From: an uncultured Lachnospiraceae bacterium
GTDB taxonomy: Bacteria; Bacillota; Clostridia; Lachnospirales; Lachnospiraceae
Direction: 5' to 3'
NCBI GenBank assembly: GCA_902779575.1
Contig: CACZBW010000004.1
Location: 248,001 to 312,000 of the forward strand
Length of the DNA stretch: 64,000 nucleotides
The position numbers and the translations under genes are program-made. The notes beneath the pieces are model-generated. The model was not told where the DNA came from and made no database searches. It saw only the letters and a program-made list of their open reading frames with translations. Positions 26,183 through 35,413 of this stretch are shown here, one piece after another. The first letter of the stretch is position 1. The number at the start of each line of letters is the position of its first letter.

Positions 26183-28987
26183 ATGAGTGAGACCCGGATA
26201 ACAAAGAAATATCTGATGATCTATACCCTGGCGTTTCTGGCGCTGGGCTTTCTGGTCTTTCTGCCGTTTCTCACGGCCGGAAAAAGCCTGGTGGGAAACG
26301 GGGACGGCGTATCCCAGTACATCCTTCAGCTGCGCTATACGGGGCAGTGGCTGAGAGAGGCGGCGTCGGATCTCCTGCACGGACATCTGAATCTGAGAAG
26401 CTATGACTTTACGATCGGTCCCGGGGATGACGTCAACGCCATCGTCCGCTTTCATCCGCTTGATTTCCTTGCTGTTTTTGTTCCGGCGGCCCATACGGAA
26501 GCACTGTATGTTTTCCTGATTTTCTTCAGGCTCTGGCTGGCCGGCCTGGCCTTCTCCGCATACGCTTTTTACTGGAAGAGGACGGGAGCCTGCACCCTTG
26601 CGGGCTGTATGGTTTACCTTTTCTGCGGTTATGTGTTTGAACTCGCAATTGTGCATCCGATCTACGCCGCGCCGATGATCGTCATGCCCCTGCTCCTCCT
26701 CGGGGCGGAATACATGATGCTCGGTCTTCATTCTTTCGCGCTTTTTTCAGTCATGGTATGGCTGGGCTTCGTATCCAACTATTATTTTATGTATATCAAT
26801 TCGGTGGGGCTTCTGATTTATGTGCTCGTGCGCTTCTGGAGCGTTTTCCGCCGGGACCGTGTCCGGAACTTTGTGCTTCTCTTCATCCGCATGGTCAGCG
26901 CCTACCTGCTGGGACTCTTTCTCTCGGCTGTCACCCTGCTGCCGGCGATTCAGCGTTATCTGGGAAGCTACCGCTCTGAAAATCTGACCAGTGTTTCGAA
27001 CCTGCTGCTTTATGACGACAGGCGGCGCTACGGTGCCTGGCTGGTGAATCTGATCAGTCCCCTGGAGGCGTCAGGGAACGGGACGCACCTGAATTTCGCG
27101 GTGATCGTCCTTCCCTGCCTGGCGGTTCTTTTTCTGGGGGCACGCAGAGTATTGTCAGGACTGAAAAGTCTTTCGCTGATAACACTTCTGTTCCTGCTGC
27201 TGCCGGCGGGCGGTTTTGTCATGGCGGTCTTCCACAATGAAAACAACCGCTGGGTCTACCTGATCAGCCTCCTGCTCGGAATGGTTACGGCATTTACGGC
27301 TGACTGCTTCCACGAGCTGAGCAGGCTTCAGAAGCGGGGCCTGCTTCTGACTGTGCTTCTGTATGATGCGGGGATTGCGGTCCTCAGCTTTGCGGAAGGG
27401 CGGAATCCTTATCATCTGCTGGCTGCCGCGGAGCTGACGGCAGCGACGGTCCTGCTTCTGTATGCCGGAAAGAAGGATGCGCCGCACCGGGCCGGAAGAT
27501 GCATAAGCGCTGTGCTCGCGGTGACTTTTGTTTCTACTGTCCTGAACGGGTATTTCACCTTCGGGTCCCGCTTCGGCGGCCTGACGCGCTATTATGCGGA
27601 CGCCGGCAGCCTGGAACAGTATTACGGGGAATCTGTCTACGCCAATTATAATGAGACAGCTGCCCTTATGTCGGGAACGGACGGAGCCGGACAGGTATCC
27701 TCGCCGGCTGATGTCTGGGAAAATGGCTTTTACCGGGTCGACGGACTCTGGAACGGGTCAAACGAGGACAATGCTTCCGTCCAGCTGGGCTATCCGGGCT
27801 GCCAGATTTACAACAGTGTGCTGAACGCCTCCCTGATCCGCTGGCTGATGCAGACGGAAAATATCGGCCTGACTACCATGCTTCACATTCACGGCCTCGA
27901 CGGCCGGAGCGCTTCAGAGGCCTTCATGGGGACCCGCTATTACCAGTGTGAGCTCTCTAAGGAGAAAAGCCTGCCTTATGGCTTCGGGCCGGAACCGGTC
28001 TGGTCGGACGGAAAGATGGGGATTTATGAAAACAGATTCCCCCTCTCTTTCGCTTTTGCCGTGGATCAGGTTCTTCCCATGTCTGTCTGGGAGCAGCTGG
28101 ACGGTGCGCAGGCGGAGGAAGCGATGCTGCACGCCGCCGTGCTGGCGGACGGGGAAGCTGCGGAAGCCGTCGGGAAAGGCCTTGGAGAATACGATCCGTC
28201 GCGGGAGAGCGGCCGTTTCCTGTATGAGGAACTTCCTCTTCCGGAAGGAAATGAAGATGTGAAGCGTACGGATTCCGGCTACAGGGCGAAGAAAAAGAAG
28301 GCGGAGATTTCCTTCTCTTACGAACGCAGGCCGGGATATGAAATCTTTCTGCAGCTTCAGGGACTCGTCCCGAAAAATATGGGGACAAGCGTCCGGATAC
28401 TCGGAGACGGGATCGACAAGAAAGTAACCCTTCTGTCGGAAGAGCAGACCTATACCCTTCTCAGGGAAGACTACCTGGTCAGCCTGGGCTGCGGGGACGG
28501 AACCAGCGCAGGGGAGGAAACTCTGTCAGTCCGCTTCGCGGAAAAAGGGCAGTATGAGCTTGAGAAGATGCGTATCATCTATGTCTTAAGGGATCCGCAG
28601 GCGGCAGGCCTCAAAGATGCCGCTTCAGGGCCGGAAAGCTTTGAGGAACGGATTGCCGCACTGAACGGCTGCGTTCTTGAAAATGTACGGTTCGGGAAGG
28701 ATACCGTGACAGGTACCCTCCATGCGGATCAGCCCCGTTATATTGTCTTCCAGATTCCCTTCAGCAAAGGCTGGACTGCCCGGGTGAACGGTCAGAAGAC
28801 AGCTCTGCTGCAGACTGACGCCGGATTTATGGGACTCTGCGCGCAGCCGGGCGACAATGAGATCCGGCTATCCTACCAGACGCCGGGATCGCGGACCGGA
28901 AGATATCTGACGCTGGCTGGCGTCCTTCTGTTCGCGGCCGGGCTGGCCGTCTGCAGGCGCAGGCGGAAGAAAGCGGCAGTCCGGTAA
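26183..28987 (+). CDS. YfhO family polytopic membrane protein (copy 2)
   Basis: About 934 residues and a clear paralogue of the preceding gene: GPGDDVNAIVRFHPLDFLAVF, VHPIYAAPMIVMPLLLLGAE and FHNENNRWVYL occur at matching places. It lacks the GGETKDY repeat loop of copy 1. The two genes are only 32 bases apart and presumably form one transcript, so they arose by an old tandem duplication. Two different YfhO proteins side by side may glycosylate different positions or work together. ATG 26183 is 6 bases after GGAG. Confidence 0.85.
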   Translation: MSETRITKKYLMIYTLAFLALGFLVFLPFLTAGKSLVGNGDGVSQYILQLRYTGQWLREAASDLLHGHLNLRSYDFTIGPGDDVNAIVRFHPLDFLAVFVPAAHTEALYVFLIFFRLWLAGLAFSAYAFYWKRTGACTLAGCMVYLFCGYVFELAIVHPIYAAPMIVMPLLLLGAEYMMLGLHSFALFSVMVWLGFVSNYYFMYINSVGLLIYVLVRFWSVFRRDRVRNFVLLFIRMVSAYLLGLFLSAVTLLPAIQRYLGSYRSENLTSVSNLLLYDDRRRYGAWLVNLISPLEASGNGTHLNFAVIVLPCLAVLFLGARRVLSGLKSLSLITLLFLLLPAGGFVMAVFHNENNRWVYLISLLLGMVTAFTADCFHELSRLQKRGLLLTVLLYDAGIAVLSFAEGRNPYHLLAAAELTAATVLLLYAGKKDAPHRAGRCISAVLAVTFVSTVLNGYFTFGSRFGGLTRYYADAGSLEQYYGESVYANYNETAALMSGTDGAGQVSSPADVWENGFYRVDGLWNGSNEDNASVQLGYPGCQIYNSVLNASLIRWLMQTENIGLTTMLHIHGLDGRSASEAFMGTRYYQCELSKEKSLPYGFGPEPVWSDGKMGIYENRFPLSFAFAVDQVLPMSVWEQLDGAQAEEAMLHAAVLADGEAAEAVGKGLGEYDPSRESGRFLYEELPLPEGNEDVKRTDSGYRAKKKKAEISFSYERRPGYEIFLQLQGLVPKNMGTSVRILGDGIDKKVTLLSEEQTYTLLREDYLVSLGCGDGTSAGEETLSVRFAEKGQYELEKMRIIYVLRDPQAAGLKDAASGPESFEERIAALNGCVLENVRFGKDTVTGTLHADQPRYIVFQIPFSKGWTARVNGQKTALLQTDAGFMGLCAQPGDNEIRLSYQTPGSRTGRYLTLAGVLLFAAGLAVCRRRRKKAAVR

Positions 28988-28993
28988 GACGCT

Positions 28994-29135
28994 GCAGCCG
29001 GCGGATGCGGCATATAAACTGCGTCAGCAGGGCGCTTCAGCCGGCAGATGCGGCACATAAAGTGCGTCAGCAGAACGCAGCAGCCGGCAGAGACGGCATA
29101 TATAAAGTGCGTCAGTAAGTCGCAGCAGCCGGCAG
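28994..29135. repeat. 43-45-bp tandem repeat, about 3.3 copies
   Basis: Units beginning GCAGCCGGC or TCAGCCGGC start at 28994, 29037, 29080 and 29125. The shared core includes GATGCGGCA, ATAAA and TGCGTCAG. The array lies just upstream of the GT2 promoter region. Confidence 0.85.
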
Positions 29136-29168
29136 GCGATACCGGGTATGGAAAGGCGGCCGGAGCTA

Positions 29169-29216
29169 TGCTATAATCAAAGGATGCCGGGAAATGCGGA
29201 GGAATCCGCATTTTTC
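29169..29216 (+). promoter_or_regulatory. Extended -10 promoter and leader hairpin before GT2 gene
   Basis: TGCTATAAT (29169-29177) is an extended -10 with a poor -35. Shortly after the expected start is a stem AAATGCGGA / TCCGCATTT followed by TTCG (29192-29216). It looks like a small intrinsic terminator inside the leader, hence possible attenuation. Confidence 0.4.
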
Positions 29217-29254
29217 GTAAAAGAGTGATAATACACAGGAGGAAAGACCAGTTC

Positions 29255-30292
29255 ATGCTGCATACGGTTGTGATTCCCTGCTATAAATCTTCCCTGACCA
29301 TCCGGAAAGTGGTGGAAGAGACCATGCAGAAGTTTAAGGACATGGACCGGGGAGACGTGGAATTTGTCCTGGTGGATGACTGCAGCCCGGACGAGGGCGC
29401 CACAGTGCGCGCGCTAAGAGAGCTTGTGAAGGATTACGGCAATATCCGGGCAGTGGAGCTGGCGCGCAACAGCGGACAGCATAATGCGGTGATGGCGGGG
29501 CTCAACTACGCGAAGGGGGACCTGATCATCGCCATGGATGACGACGGCCAGACCAGCCCGACCCAGCTTCCCAGGCTTCTGGAAGAGATAGAGAAGGGTT
29601 ATGATATTGTCTACGGCTATTATCCGAATAAGCAGCACAGCAGCTTCCGCAATCTCGGCAGCCGCTTCAATCAGTGGACCACGCGGATTCTTCTGGATAA
29701 GCCGAAGGGCCTGAAGACCAGCTCCTACTGGGTCATCAGGAGATTTGTGAGGGATTACGCGATTCAGTACCGCAGCGCCTATACGCACCTGCAGGGGGTT
29801 TTTCTGAGAGTCACGCGCAATATCAGCTGCATTCCGATCGAGCATTTTAAGAGGGAGACCGGCCGGTCCGGCTATACCCTGTCCAAGCTGATGGGACTGT
29901 GGGCGAATATCATCGGCTTCTCCATCGTACCGCTCAGGGTTGCAACCCTGCTGGGCAATTTCTTTGCCCTTGCCGGCCTGATCGGGATTATTGCGGTTAT
30001 CATCCGCAAGATTGTACGGCCTGTGACGGCGATCGGCTGGCCGAGCGTGATGGTTTCCATCTTTTTCTTCTCCGGCCTGCTTCTGTTTTTCATGGGGCTG
30101 ATCGGGGAATACATCGGCCGGATCTTTCTCGGGATCTGCAACAATCCCCAGTTTGTCGTCCGGCAGGTGGACGAACAGGGAAGCGGTCCTTATCTCATCA
30201 ATGAAGCCGGCGAGAAGTTTGTAAGAGCGGAGGAGCCCTGCGGGAAAGCGCCGGGAGAAGAAAAAGCGGCAGATCAGACTTTGCCGGGCTGA
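29255..30292 (+). CDS. Family 2 glycosyltransferase (GtrB/DPM1-like)
   Basis: About 345 residues. A GT-A domain with VVIPCYKSS, the sugar-nucleotide aspartate in VLVDDCSPD and the metal-binding DDDGQTSP is followed by two C-terminal membrane helices (about 230-300). This is the layout of polyprenyl-phosphate sugar transferases such as GtrB and ArnC. Such enzymes load a sugar onto undecaprenyl phosphate, which GT-C proteins of the YfhO type could use; that link is inference from adjacency. ATG 29255 is about 12 bases after AGGAGG. Confidence 0.9.
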   Translation: MLHTVVIPCYKSSLTIRKVVEETMQKFKDMDRGDVEFVLVDDCSPDEGATVRALRELVKDYGNIRAVELARNSGQHNAVMAGLNYAKGDLIIAMDDDGQTSPTQLPRLLEEIEKGYDIVYGYYPNKQHSSFRNLGSRFNQWTTRILLDKPKGLKTSSYWVIRRFVRDYAIQYRSAYTHLQGVFLRVTRNISCIPIEHFKRETGRSGYTLSKLMGLWANIIGFSIVPLRVATLLGNFFALAGLIGIIAVIIRKIVRPVTAIGWPSVMVSIFFFSGLLLFFMGLIGEYIGRIFLGICNNPQFVVRQVDEQGSGPYLINEAGEKFVRAEEPCGKAPGEEKAADQTLPG

Positions 30293-30457
30293 TTCCTGCG
30301 ACTGTGCTGCGGGAAGGAACATGCAGGAGCGATTCTGTGCAAAAGTGAGCCCGGACCTGCGGCGGGTTAAGACTTCCGGCGGATGCCGGCGAAGTCCCTG
30401 AAAAATGATTTTTTCGGGAATGGGCATCCGGCCTTCCGGAGAAAGGGGTTGAAGGGT

Positions 30458-31636
30458 ATGAAAAAACTGATGATTATGGGAGCGGGCATCTATCAGGTCC
30501 CGCTGATTCTGGCCGCGAAAGAGATGGGCATTCATACGATCGCCGTCTCCATCCCGGGCAATTATCCGGGATTTGCCTACGCGGATGAGATTCTCCACAT
30601 CAATACCGTTGACTCCCAGGCAGTGCTGAGGGCGGCCCGGGAGAAGCAGATCGACGGGATCTGCACGGCGGGAACGGACGTCGCCGTAGTGACGATCGGA
30701 AAGGTCAATGACGCCCTGGGACTGTCCGGGATCTCTTACGAGGCCGCGCGCATCGCGACGGACAAGGTTCTGATGAAGCAGTGCTACGAGGAAAACGGGA
30801 TCCGGACCGCGCGCTACCGCAAGGTCTATTTCAATGAGGACGTCAATGAGAAGATAAAGGGGCTGGAGTACCCGCTGATTTTCAAGATCGTGGATTCCTC
30901 CGGAAGCCGGGGAATCATGCGCATCGACAGTCCCTCCCAGATCCCGCAGGCGATTCTGAACGCCCAGGCTTTCACACGCAAGGACTATTATATCGTCGAG
31001 GAATTTATCGTCGGCAGGGAGTTTGGGGCCCAGGCCTTTGTTATGGACGGGAAAGTTCAGTTTATCCTGCCGCACGGCGATTACATTTTCCATGGAAGCA
31101 CAGGAGTGCCGGCGGGACATTTCGCACCCTACGAGCTCAGCGAGGAGGCGGAGGAGGACTGCAGAATTACCTGCGAGAAGGCGATTCATGCCATGAAGCT
31201 GGATAACTGCGCCGTGAACGCGGACTTTATCATGCGGGACGGAAAAACCTATGTACTGGAACTGGGCGGACGAAGCGGCGCGACCTGCCTCGCGGAGCTG
31301 GTTTCCATTTACTATGGCTACGATTATTATAAAAAAATCATTCAGGTCGCTCTCGGCGAGAAACCTGATTTCCCGACGAGCAGAGCGGTTCCGAACGCCA
31401 GTAAGCTACTCATGAGCGACAGGGACGGCGTGATCAGCTGTATCGCCAACCGCAATCCCCGGAATGATTCCAATATCTATGAGGTGAAGTTTGACTACAC
31501 GGTTGGAGACACGGTAAAAAAATTCCATGTGGGACCGAACCGGATCGGCCATGTGATCACGAAGGGCCGTACACTGGCGGAAGCAACAGCGGCGCTGGAC
31601 AGGGCTCTTAAGAAAATTGAGATCGAGGTGGACTGA
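30458..31636 (+). CDS. ATP-grasp domain protein
   Basis: About 392 residues. A Rossmann-like preATP-grasp part (MKKLMIMGAGIYQVPLILAAKE) is followed by an ATP-grasp fold: DKVLMKQCYEENGI, PLIFKIVDSSGSRGI as the phosphate-binding loop, and VNADFIMRDGKTYVLELGGR with the Mg-binding Glu/Asn type residues. ATP-grasp ligases join a carboxylate, activated as acyl-phosphate, to an amine or similar group. The neighbouring adenylating enzyme and glycosyltransferase suggest decoration of a surface glycan or an amino-acid-linked precursor. GAAGGGT precedes the chosen ATG. Confidence 0.82.
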   Translation: MKKLMIMGAGIYQVPLILAAKEMGIHTIAVSIPGNYPGFAYADEILHINTVDSQAVLRAAREKQIDGICTAGTDVAVVTIGKVNDALGLSGISYEAARIATDKVLMKQCYEENGIRTARYRKVYFNEDVNEKIKGLEYPLIFKIVDSSGSRGIMRIDSPSQIPQAILNAQAFTRKDYYIVEEFIVGREFGAQAFVMDGKVQFILPHGDYIFHGSTGVPAGHFAPYELSEEAEEDCRITCEKAIHAMKLDNCAVNADFIMRDGKTYVLELGGRSGATCLAELVSIYYGYDYYKKIIQVALGEKPDFPTSRAVPNASKLLMSDRDGVISCIANRNPRNDSNIYEVKFDYTVGDTVKKFHVGPNRIGHVITKGRTLAEATAALDRALKKIEIEVD

Positions 31637-31685
31637 GCGCTTCCGGCCGGATTTACAGAAGAAGTTGCAGGAGGATTCTTGCAGT

Positions 31686-32972
31686 ATGTTTGAAAATGTT
31701 CAGAAGAAACTGATGAATTTCTATATTCTTGCGGATCTGGGGAAAATGTCCCACCGGATTCCGAAGAATTTCTCGCACGTCATGCAGCTGCAGAATGAGC
31801 GGGTGCAGAAACTGGCGAAAAAAGCTTATGAGATTCCCTTCTACAGGGAGCGTTTTGACAGGGCGGGCGTAAAGCCGGAAGAGATCCGGACGGGAGACGA
31901 CCTGACGAAGCTTCCGGTTCTGACCAAGGATGAACTCAGGGAATGGATGGGGAGCCTGAAGGACCAGCCCCGCTATAAGGACTGGATCTGCGACACGACT
32001 TCCGGGTCAACCGGAAAGCCGGTTTCGATTCTTTTCTCCCCGAAGGAAAAGGCTTATATGAAAGCCAACTGGTTCCGCGTGATGCTCTGCTGCGGCTACA
32101 ACCCGGTGACCGGTAAGATGATGAGCCGGATCAATATGCACGATGTCAATCCCGGCGGCCGGGATACCTTCCTGCAGAAATTCGGGATTCTGCGCCATGA
32201 ATATGTCAATCAGTACGCGCCGGAGGAGGAAGTGATCGACGCAATCAACGAAAACCGGCCGGACTGGCTGTATATGAATAAAACCGAGATGATGCGCCTG
32301 GTCCTCTACGCGAAGCGGACCGGAAAGAAGATCTGGCATCCGCGCTTTTATGATCCTATTTCCGAGAAGATCACCGAAAATGACAGGGCGCTCTTTATCG
32401 AAGAGCTGGGCCCCGGCATTATCGATTCCTACGGGTCCGCGGAGACGGGCGCCTGCATGCTCCGTCTGCCGGACAAGAATTACTATGCGGTCCACAACGA
32501 TTCCTTCGTCGTGAACGTGGTGGATGAGAACGGGCAGCTTGCCCGGCAGGGACGCGTGATCATCACGCCCCTCTATAAGACGGATCTTCCTCTGATCAAC
32601 TATGAGGTCGGCGACAGGGCGGAGATGCGGACGAGCCAGGGCGTACATTTTATCACGAGCATGGACGGCAGACTGAACGATTACTTCCGCTATGAGGATG
32701 GGAGAGTAACCAGCTTCTTTGAGGTTACGCCCGTGATCGCCCACTGCCAGGATATCCTGCAGATCCGTTTCATCGAGAAAAGCTACGACCTGATCCATGT
32801 GCAGATCGTGCGCGACGGGAAGGCGAAGATGAGCAGGGAAGAGCTTGAGGAATACCTCAGCAGCAGTCTGAACAGAATCTTCAAAAAACCCTTCCGCTTT
32901 GAGTTCGAATGGATGGATGTCATTCCGCCGGACGCGAACGGAAAGCTCAGGATGATCGTCTGCGAAGTCTGA
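31686..32972 (+). CDS. PaaK/CapK-like AMP-forming adenylate enzyme
   Basis: About 428 residues. The ATP-binding P-loop-like motif DTTSGSTGKPV is near residue 100, YGSAETGA near 245, and a C-terminal subdomain follows. This fits the phenylacetate-CoA ligase/CapK family, which adenylates a carboxylic acid. In polysaccharide loci such proteins are common and probably activate an acid for attachment to a sugar. ATG 31686 follows AGGAGG by 11 bases, 49 bases after the ATP-grasp gene, so the two are probably co-expressed. Confidence 0.8.
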   Translation: MFENVQKKLMNFYILADLGKMSHRIPKNFSHVMQLQNERVQKLAKKAYEIPFYRERFDRAGVKPEEIRTGDDLTKLPVLTKDELREWMGSLKDQPRYKDWICDTTSGSTGKPVSILFSPKEKAYMKANWFRVMLCCGYNPVTGKMMSRINMHDVNPGGRDTFLQKFGILRHEYVNQYAPEEEVIDAINENRPDWLYMNKTEMMRLVLYAKRTGKKIWHPRFYDPISEKITENDRALFIEELGPGIIDSYGSAETGACMLRLPDKNYYAVHNDSFVVNVVDENGQLARQGRVIITPLYKTDLPLINYEVGDRAEMRTSQGVHFITSMDGRLNDYFRYEDGRVTSFFEVTPVIAHCQDILQIRFIEKSYDLIHVQIVRDGKAKMSREELEEYLSSSLNRIFKKPFRFEFEWMDVIPPDANGKLRMIVCEV

Positions 32973-33033
32973 TGAAGGCGGAGCAGGCCCCTTCACAGTA
33001 CATGAGTCTGCCGCATCCGTTTTCTGCCTGAAG

Positions 33034-33058
33034 CTTTGAGCGCATTGTGCGCTCAAAG
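33034..33058. terminator. Hairpin at the end of the glycan cluster
   Basis: Perfect stem CTTTGAGCGCA / TGCGCTCAAAG with a TTG loop. Only a short ATTGTAT follows, so it is a possible terminator without a strong T-run. Confidence 0.5.
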
Positions 33059-33064
33059 ATTGTA

Positions 33065-33126
33065 TAGGGGAACGCTGTTTCCAGTCTGTCAAAAGTTGTT
33101 ATTCAGAATAAAACAGCGTTTCCCTA
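33065..33126. repeat. Short palindromic MITE-like element
   Basis: Ends TAGGGGAACGCTGTTT (33065-33080) and AAACAGCGTTTCCCTA (33111-33126) are 16-base inverted repeats with one mismatch around a 30-base centre. The ends match the family seen at 3260-3380. It sits directly upstream of the pyrH promoter region and a transcript of it would fold as a hairpin. Confidence 0.65.
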
Positions 33127-33223
33127 TTTTAAATAAGCGTGGAATTGTTCCGGGATCTGTGCTATGATGAATAGCAGATTTTGTGACAAAGTTCTGAACT
33201 TTAAGGAAGGCGGTAGGTCTGAT

Positions 33224-33919
33224 ATGAAGCGTGTTCTGCTGAAACTGAGCGGGGAAGCTCTTGCGGGTGAGAAGAAGACCGGATTTGACGAAGCGACGGT
33301 ATCCGGTATCGCCGGACAGGTGAAAGCCCTGACGGAGAAGGGAATCCAGATCGCTGTGGTCACCGGCGGAGGCAATTTCTGGCGGGGCAGGTCCAGTGAG
33401 AATATGGACCGCACCAAAGCGGACCAGATCGGTATGCTTGCGACGGTCATGAACTGCATCTATGTGTCGGAGATTTTCCGTTCACAGGGACTGCGCACGC
33501 ATGTCATGACGCCTTTCCTGTGCGGAAGCTTTACAGAACTTTTCTCCAAGGACGCCGCGCTCGCGGCGCTTGAGAAGGGAGAGATCGTTTTCTTCGCGGG
33601 AGGAACGGGACATCCCTACTTTTCGACGGATACCGCCACTCTTCTGAGGGCGATCGAGATCGAAGCGGACGAGATCCTGCTTGCCAAGTCCATCGACGGC
33701 GTATATGACGACGACCCGAAGGATAATCCGGACGCCAGGAAGTTTGATACGATCACGATCGACGAGGTGATCGCGAAAAATCTGAAGGTTGTGGATATGA
33801 CCGCTTCCATCCTTGCCAGGGAAAACCGCATGCCCATGTTCGTCTTCGGACTGAACGAGGAGAACAGCATTCTGAGGGCCGCGGAAGGAGCGATCGACGG
33901 GACGAAGGTTACTGTCTGA
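33224..33919 (+). CDS. pyrH: UMP kinase
   Basis: Phosphorylates UMP to UDP; a hexameric amino-acid-kinase-fold enzyme of pyrimidine synthesis. The 231-residue product opens MKRVLLKLSGEALAG and shows VVTGGGNFWRGR, the GTGHPYFSTDTA nucleotide-binding segment and SIDGVYDDDPK. ATG 33224 is chosen, with AAGGAAGGCGG upstream; the frame is open to 33164 but the extension lacks family similarity. It is followed by frr 24 bases downstream, the widely conserved gene order. Confidence 0.97.
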   Translation: MKRVLLKLSGEALAGEKKTGFDEATVSGIAGQVKALTEKGIQIAVVTGGGNFWRGRSSENMDRTKADQIGMLATVMNCIYVSEIFRSQGLRTHVMTPFLCGSFTELFSKDAALAALEKGEIVFFAGGTGHPYFSTDTATLLRAIEIEADEILLAKSIDGVYDDDPKDNPDARKFDTITIDEVIAKNLKVVDMTASILARENRMPMFVFGLNEENSILRAAEGAIDGTKVTV

Positions 33920-33943
33920 GAAATCAGTGAAGGGAGAAGAATT

Positions 33944-34492
33944 ATGGATGCTAGACTGACACCTTATGTGGAGAAGATGGGAAAGACACTGGTCAGCCTT
34001 TCCGAGGATTTCAAGACGATCCGGGCGGGCAGGGCGAATCCGGCGGTGCTGAATAAGGTACGCGTGGAATATTACGGATCTCAGGTTCCGATTTCCCAGG
34101 TAGGAAACATTACAGTCCCGGAGGCGCGTATCCTGCAGATCGCCCCGTGGGAACCGAACATGGTGAAGGCTGTGATCAAGGCCATCAATATGTCCGATAT
34201 CGGCATTAACCCGAGCACGGACGGCAAAGTGATCCGCCTTGTTTTCCCGGAGCTTACGGAAGAGCGCAGAAAAGATCTGAGCAAGGACGTCCGCAAGAAG
34301 GGCGAGGAGGCGAAGGTTGCGATCCGCAATATCCGCCGCGACGCCGACAAGCAGTTCAAAAAGCTGAAGGATGAGATCTCCGAGGACGTGGTTGCGGATC
34401 TTCAGGATGATCTGCAGAAAGAGACGGATAAGAAGATCAAGGAGATCGACAAGGCTGTCGAGGAGAAGACGAAAGAGATTCTTACTGTCTGA
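33944..34492 (+). CDS. frr: Ribosome recycling factor
   Basis: Releases ribosomes from mRNA after termination together with EF-G. The 182-residue product shows DFKTIRAGRANPAVL, VEYYGSQVPISQVGNI, ARILQIAPWE and the coiled-coil C-terminal arm (RRDADKQFKKLKDE). AAGGGAGAAG precedes the ATG. It is the second gene of the pyrH-frr-uppS-cdsA-dxr-rseP series. Confidence 0.97.
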   Translation: MDARLTPYVEKMGKTLVSLSEDFKTIRAGRANPAVLNKVRVEYYGSQVPISQVGNITVPEARILQIAPWEPNMVKAVIKAINMSDIGINPSTDGKVIRLVFPELTEERRKDLSKDVRKKGEEAKVAIRNIRRDADKQFKKLKDEISEDVVADLQDDLQKETDKKIKEIDKAVEEKTKEILTV

Positions 34493-34519
34493 TTTGTGAG
34501 GAAAAGATTGCTATATCAT

Positions 34520-34559
34520 GGGGCTGTCAGATCGATGAGGAATTCGGGGTGACAGCCCC
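34520..34559 (+). other. Intercistronic hairpin frr-uppS
   Basis: Perfect 10-base arms GGGGCTGTCA / TGACAGCCCC with a 20-base loop and no T-run afterwards. It could be a processing or mRNA-stability element, or a partial terminator that separates frr from the lipid-synthesis genes. Confidence 0.5.
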
Positions 34560-34642
34560 GTTCTGTACGGGGAGGACGACATGCGGGAAGCGGGAGAACG
34601 GCCTGCGCCGCGTGCATTTTTCAGAGAACGGAGAGAATGATT

Positions 34643-35377
34643 ATGGAGATTCCGCGCCATGTAGCGATTATTCTGGATGGAAACGGACGGTGGGCCAGGT
34701 CCAGAGGCATGCCCCGCAACTACGGGCACGTCCGCGGGGCGGCAAATGTGGAGAATATCTGCCGGGCGGCAGACGAACTCGGCATCCGCTATCTGACGGT
34801 TTACCTGTTTTCGACCGAAAACTGGAAGCGCAGCCAGGATGAAGTAAAAGCCCTGATGACCCTGTTTCACAGCTATACGAGAACGGCGATCCGGCAGGCA
34901 AGAGAGAACAATATGCGCTGCCGCGTGCTCGGAGACCCTTCCGCCCTGGATGCGACGCTGCAGAAGAATCTGTCCGAGCTGGTGGAAAGCTCAAAGGAGA
35001 ATACGGGACTGAATTTCCAGCTGGCCATCAATTACGGAAGCCGCGATGAGATCGTCCGCGCGGTCCGCCGCCTCGCGGAGGACTACAAAGGCGGCTCGAT
35101 CGGGAGCAGCGGGGAGATTACAGAGGAAAAACTGGCCTCCTATCTGGATACCGCGGATATTCCGGATCCGGATCTGCTGATCCGTACCAGCGGAGAGATG
35201 CGCCTGAGCAATTACCTGATGTGGCAGCTGGCCTACGCGGAACTGTATTTTACGGATGTTCCCTGGCCGGCCTTCTCCAAAAAGGAGCTGGAAAAAGCCA
35301 TCGAAGTCTATAACGGCAGGACGCGCCGCTTCGGAGGCCTGAAGCCCGGCGAAGAGGATCCTGCGGGAAAGGGATAA
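34643..35377 (+). CDS. uppS: Undecaprenyl diphosphate synthase (cis-prenyltransferase)
   Basis: Makes the C55 lipid carrier for peptidoglycan and surface glycans by condensing isopentenyl diphosphate onto farnesyl diphosphate. The 244 residues show the family start HVAIILDGNGRWARSRG with catalytic Asp12, then YGHVRGAANV, TVYLFSTENWKR and the C-terminal LLIRTSGEMRLSNYLMWQLAYAELYF. ATG 34643 lies 7 bases after GGAGAG; ATG 34637 is too close to it. It shares the carrier-lipid pathway with dxr downstream. Confidence 0.96.
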   Translation: MEIPRHVAIILDGNGRWARSRGMPRNYGHVRGAANVENICRAADELGIRYLTVYLFSTENWKRSQDEVKALMTLFHSYTRTAIRQARENNMRCRVLGDPSALDATLQKNLSELVESSKENTGLNFQLAINYGSRDEIVRAVRRLAEDYKGGSIGSSGEITEEKLASYLDTADIPDPDLLIRTSGEMRLSNYLMWQLAYAELYFTDVPWPAFSKKELEKAIEVYNGRTRRFGGLKPGEEDPAGKG

Positions 35378-35413
35378 TAAGCGGGGACAAGCCTCGCGGA
35401 AGGAGACAGACTT

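Noticed and set aside
28994-29135. CRISPR-like array
   Set aside because: Units are contiguous tandem repeats of 43-45 bp without unique spacers, and no cas gene is present. The same holds for the 61-, 30- and 25-bp arrays.
29414-31189. 591-residue minus-strand frame opposite the GT2 and ATP-grasp genes
   Set aside because: It spans two well-supported plus-strand genes and their spacer and has no recognisable domain.
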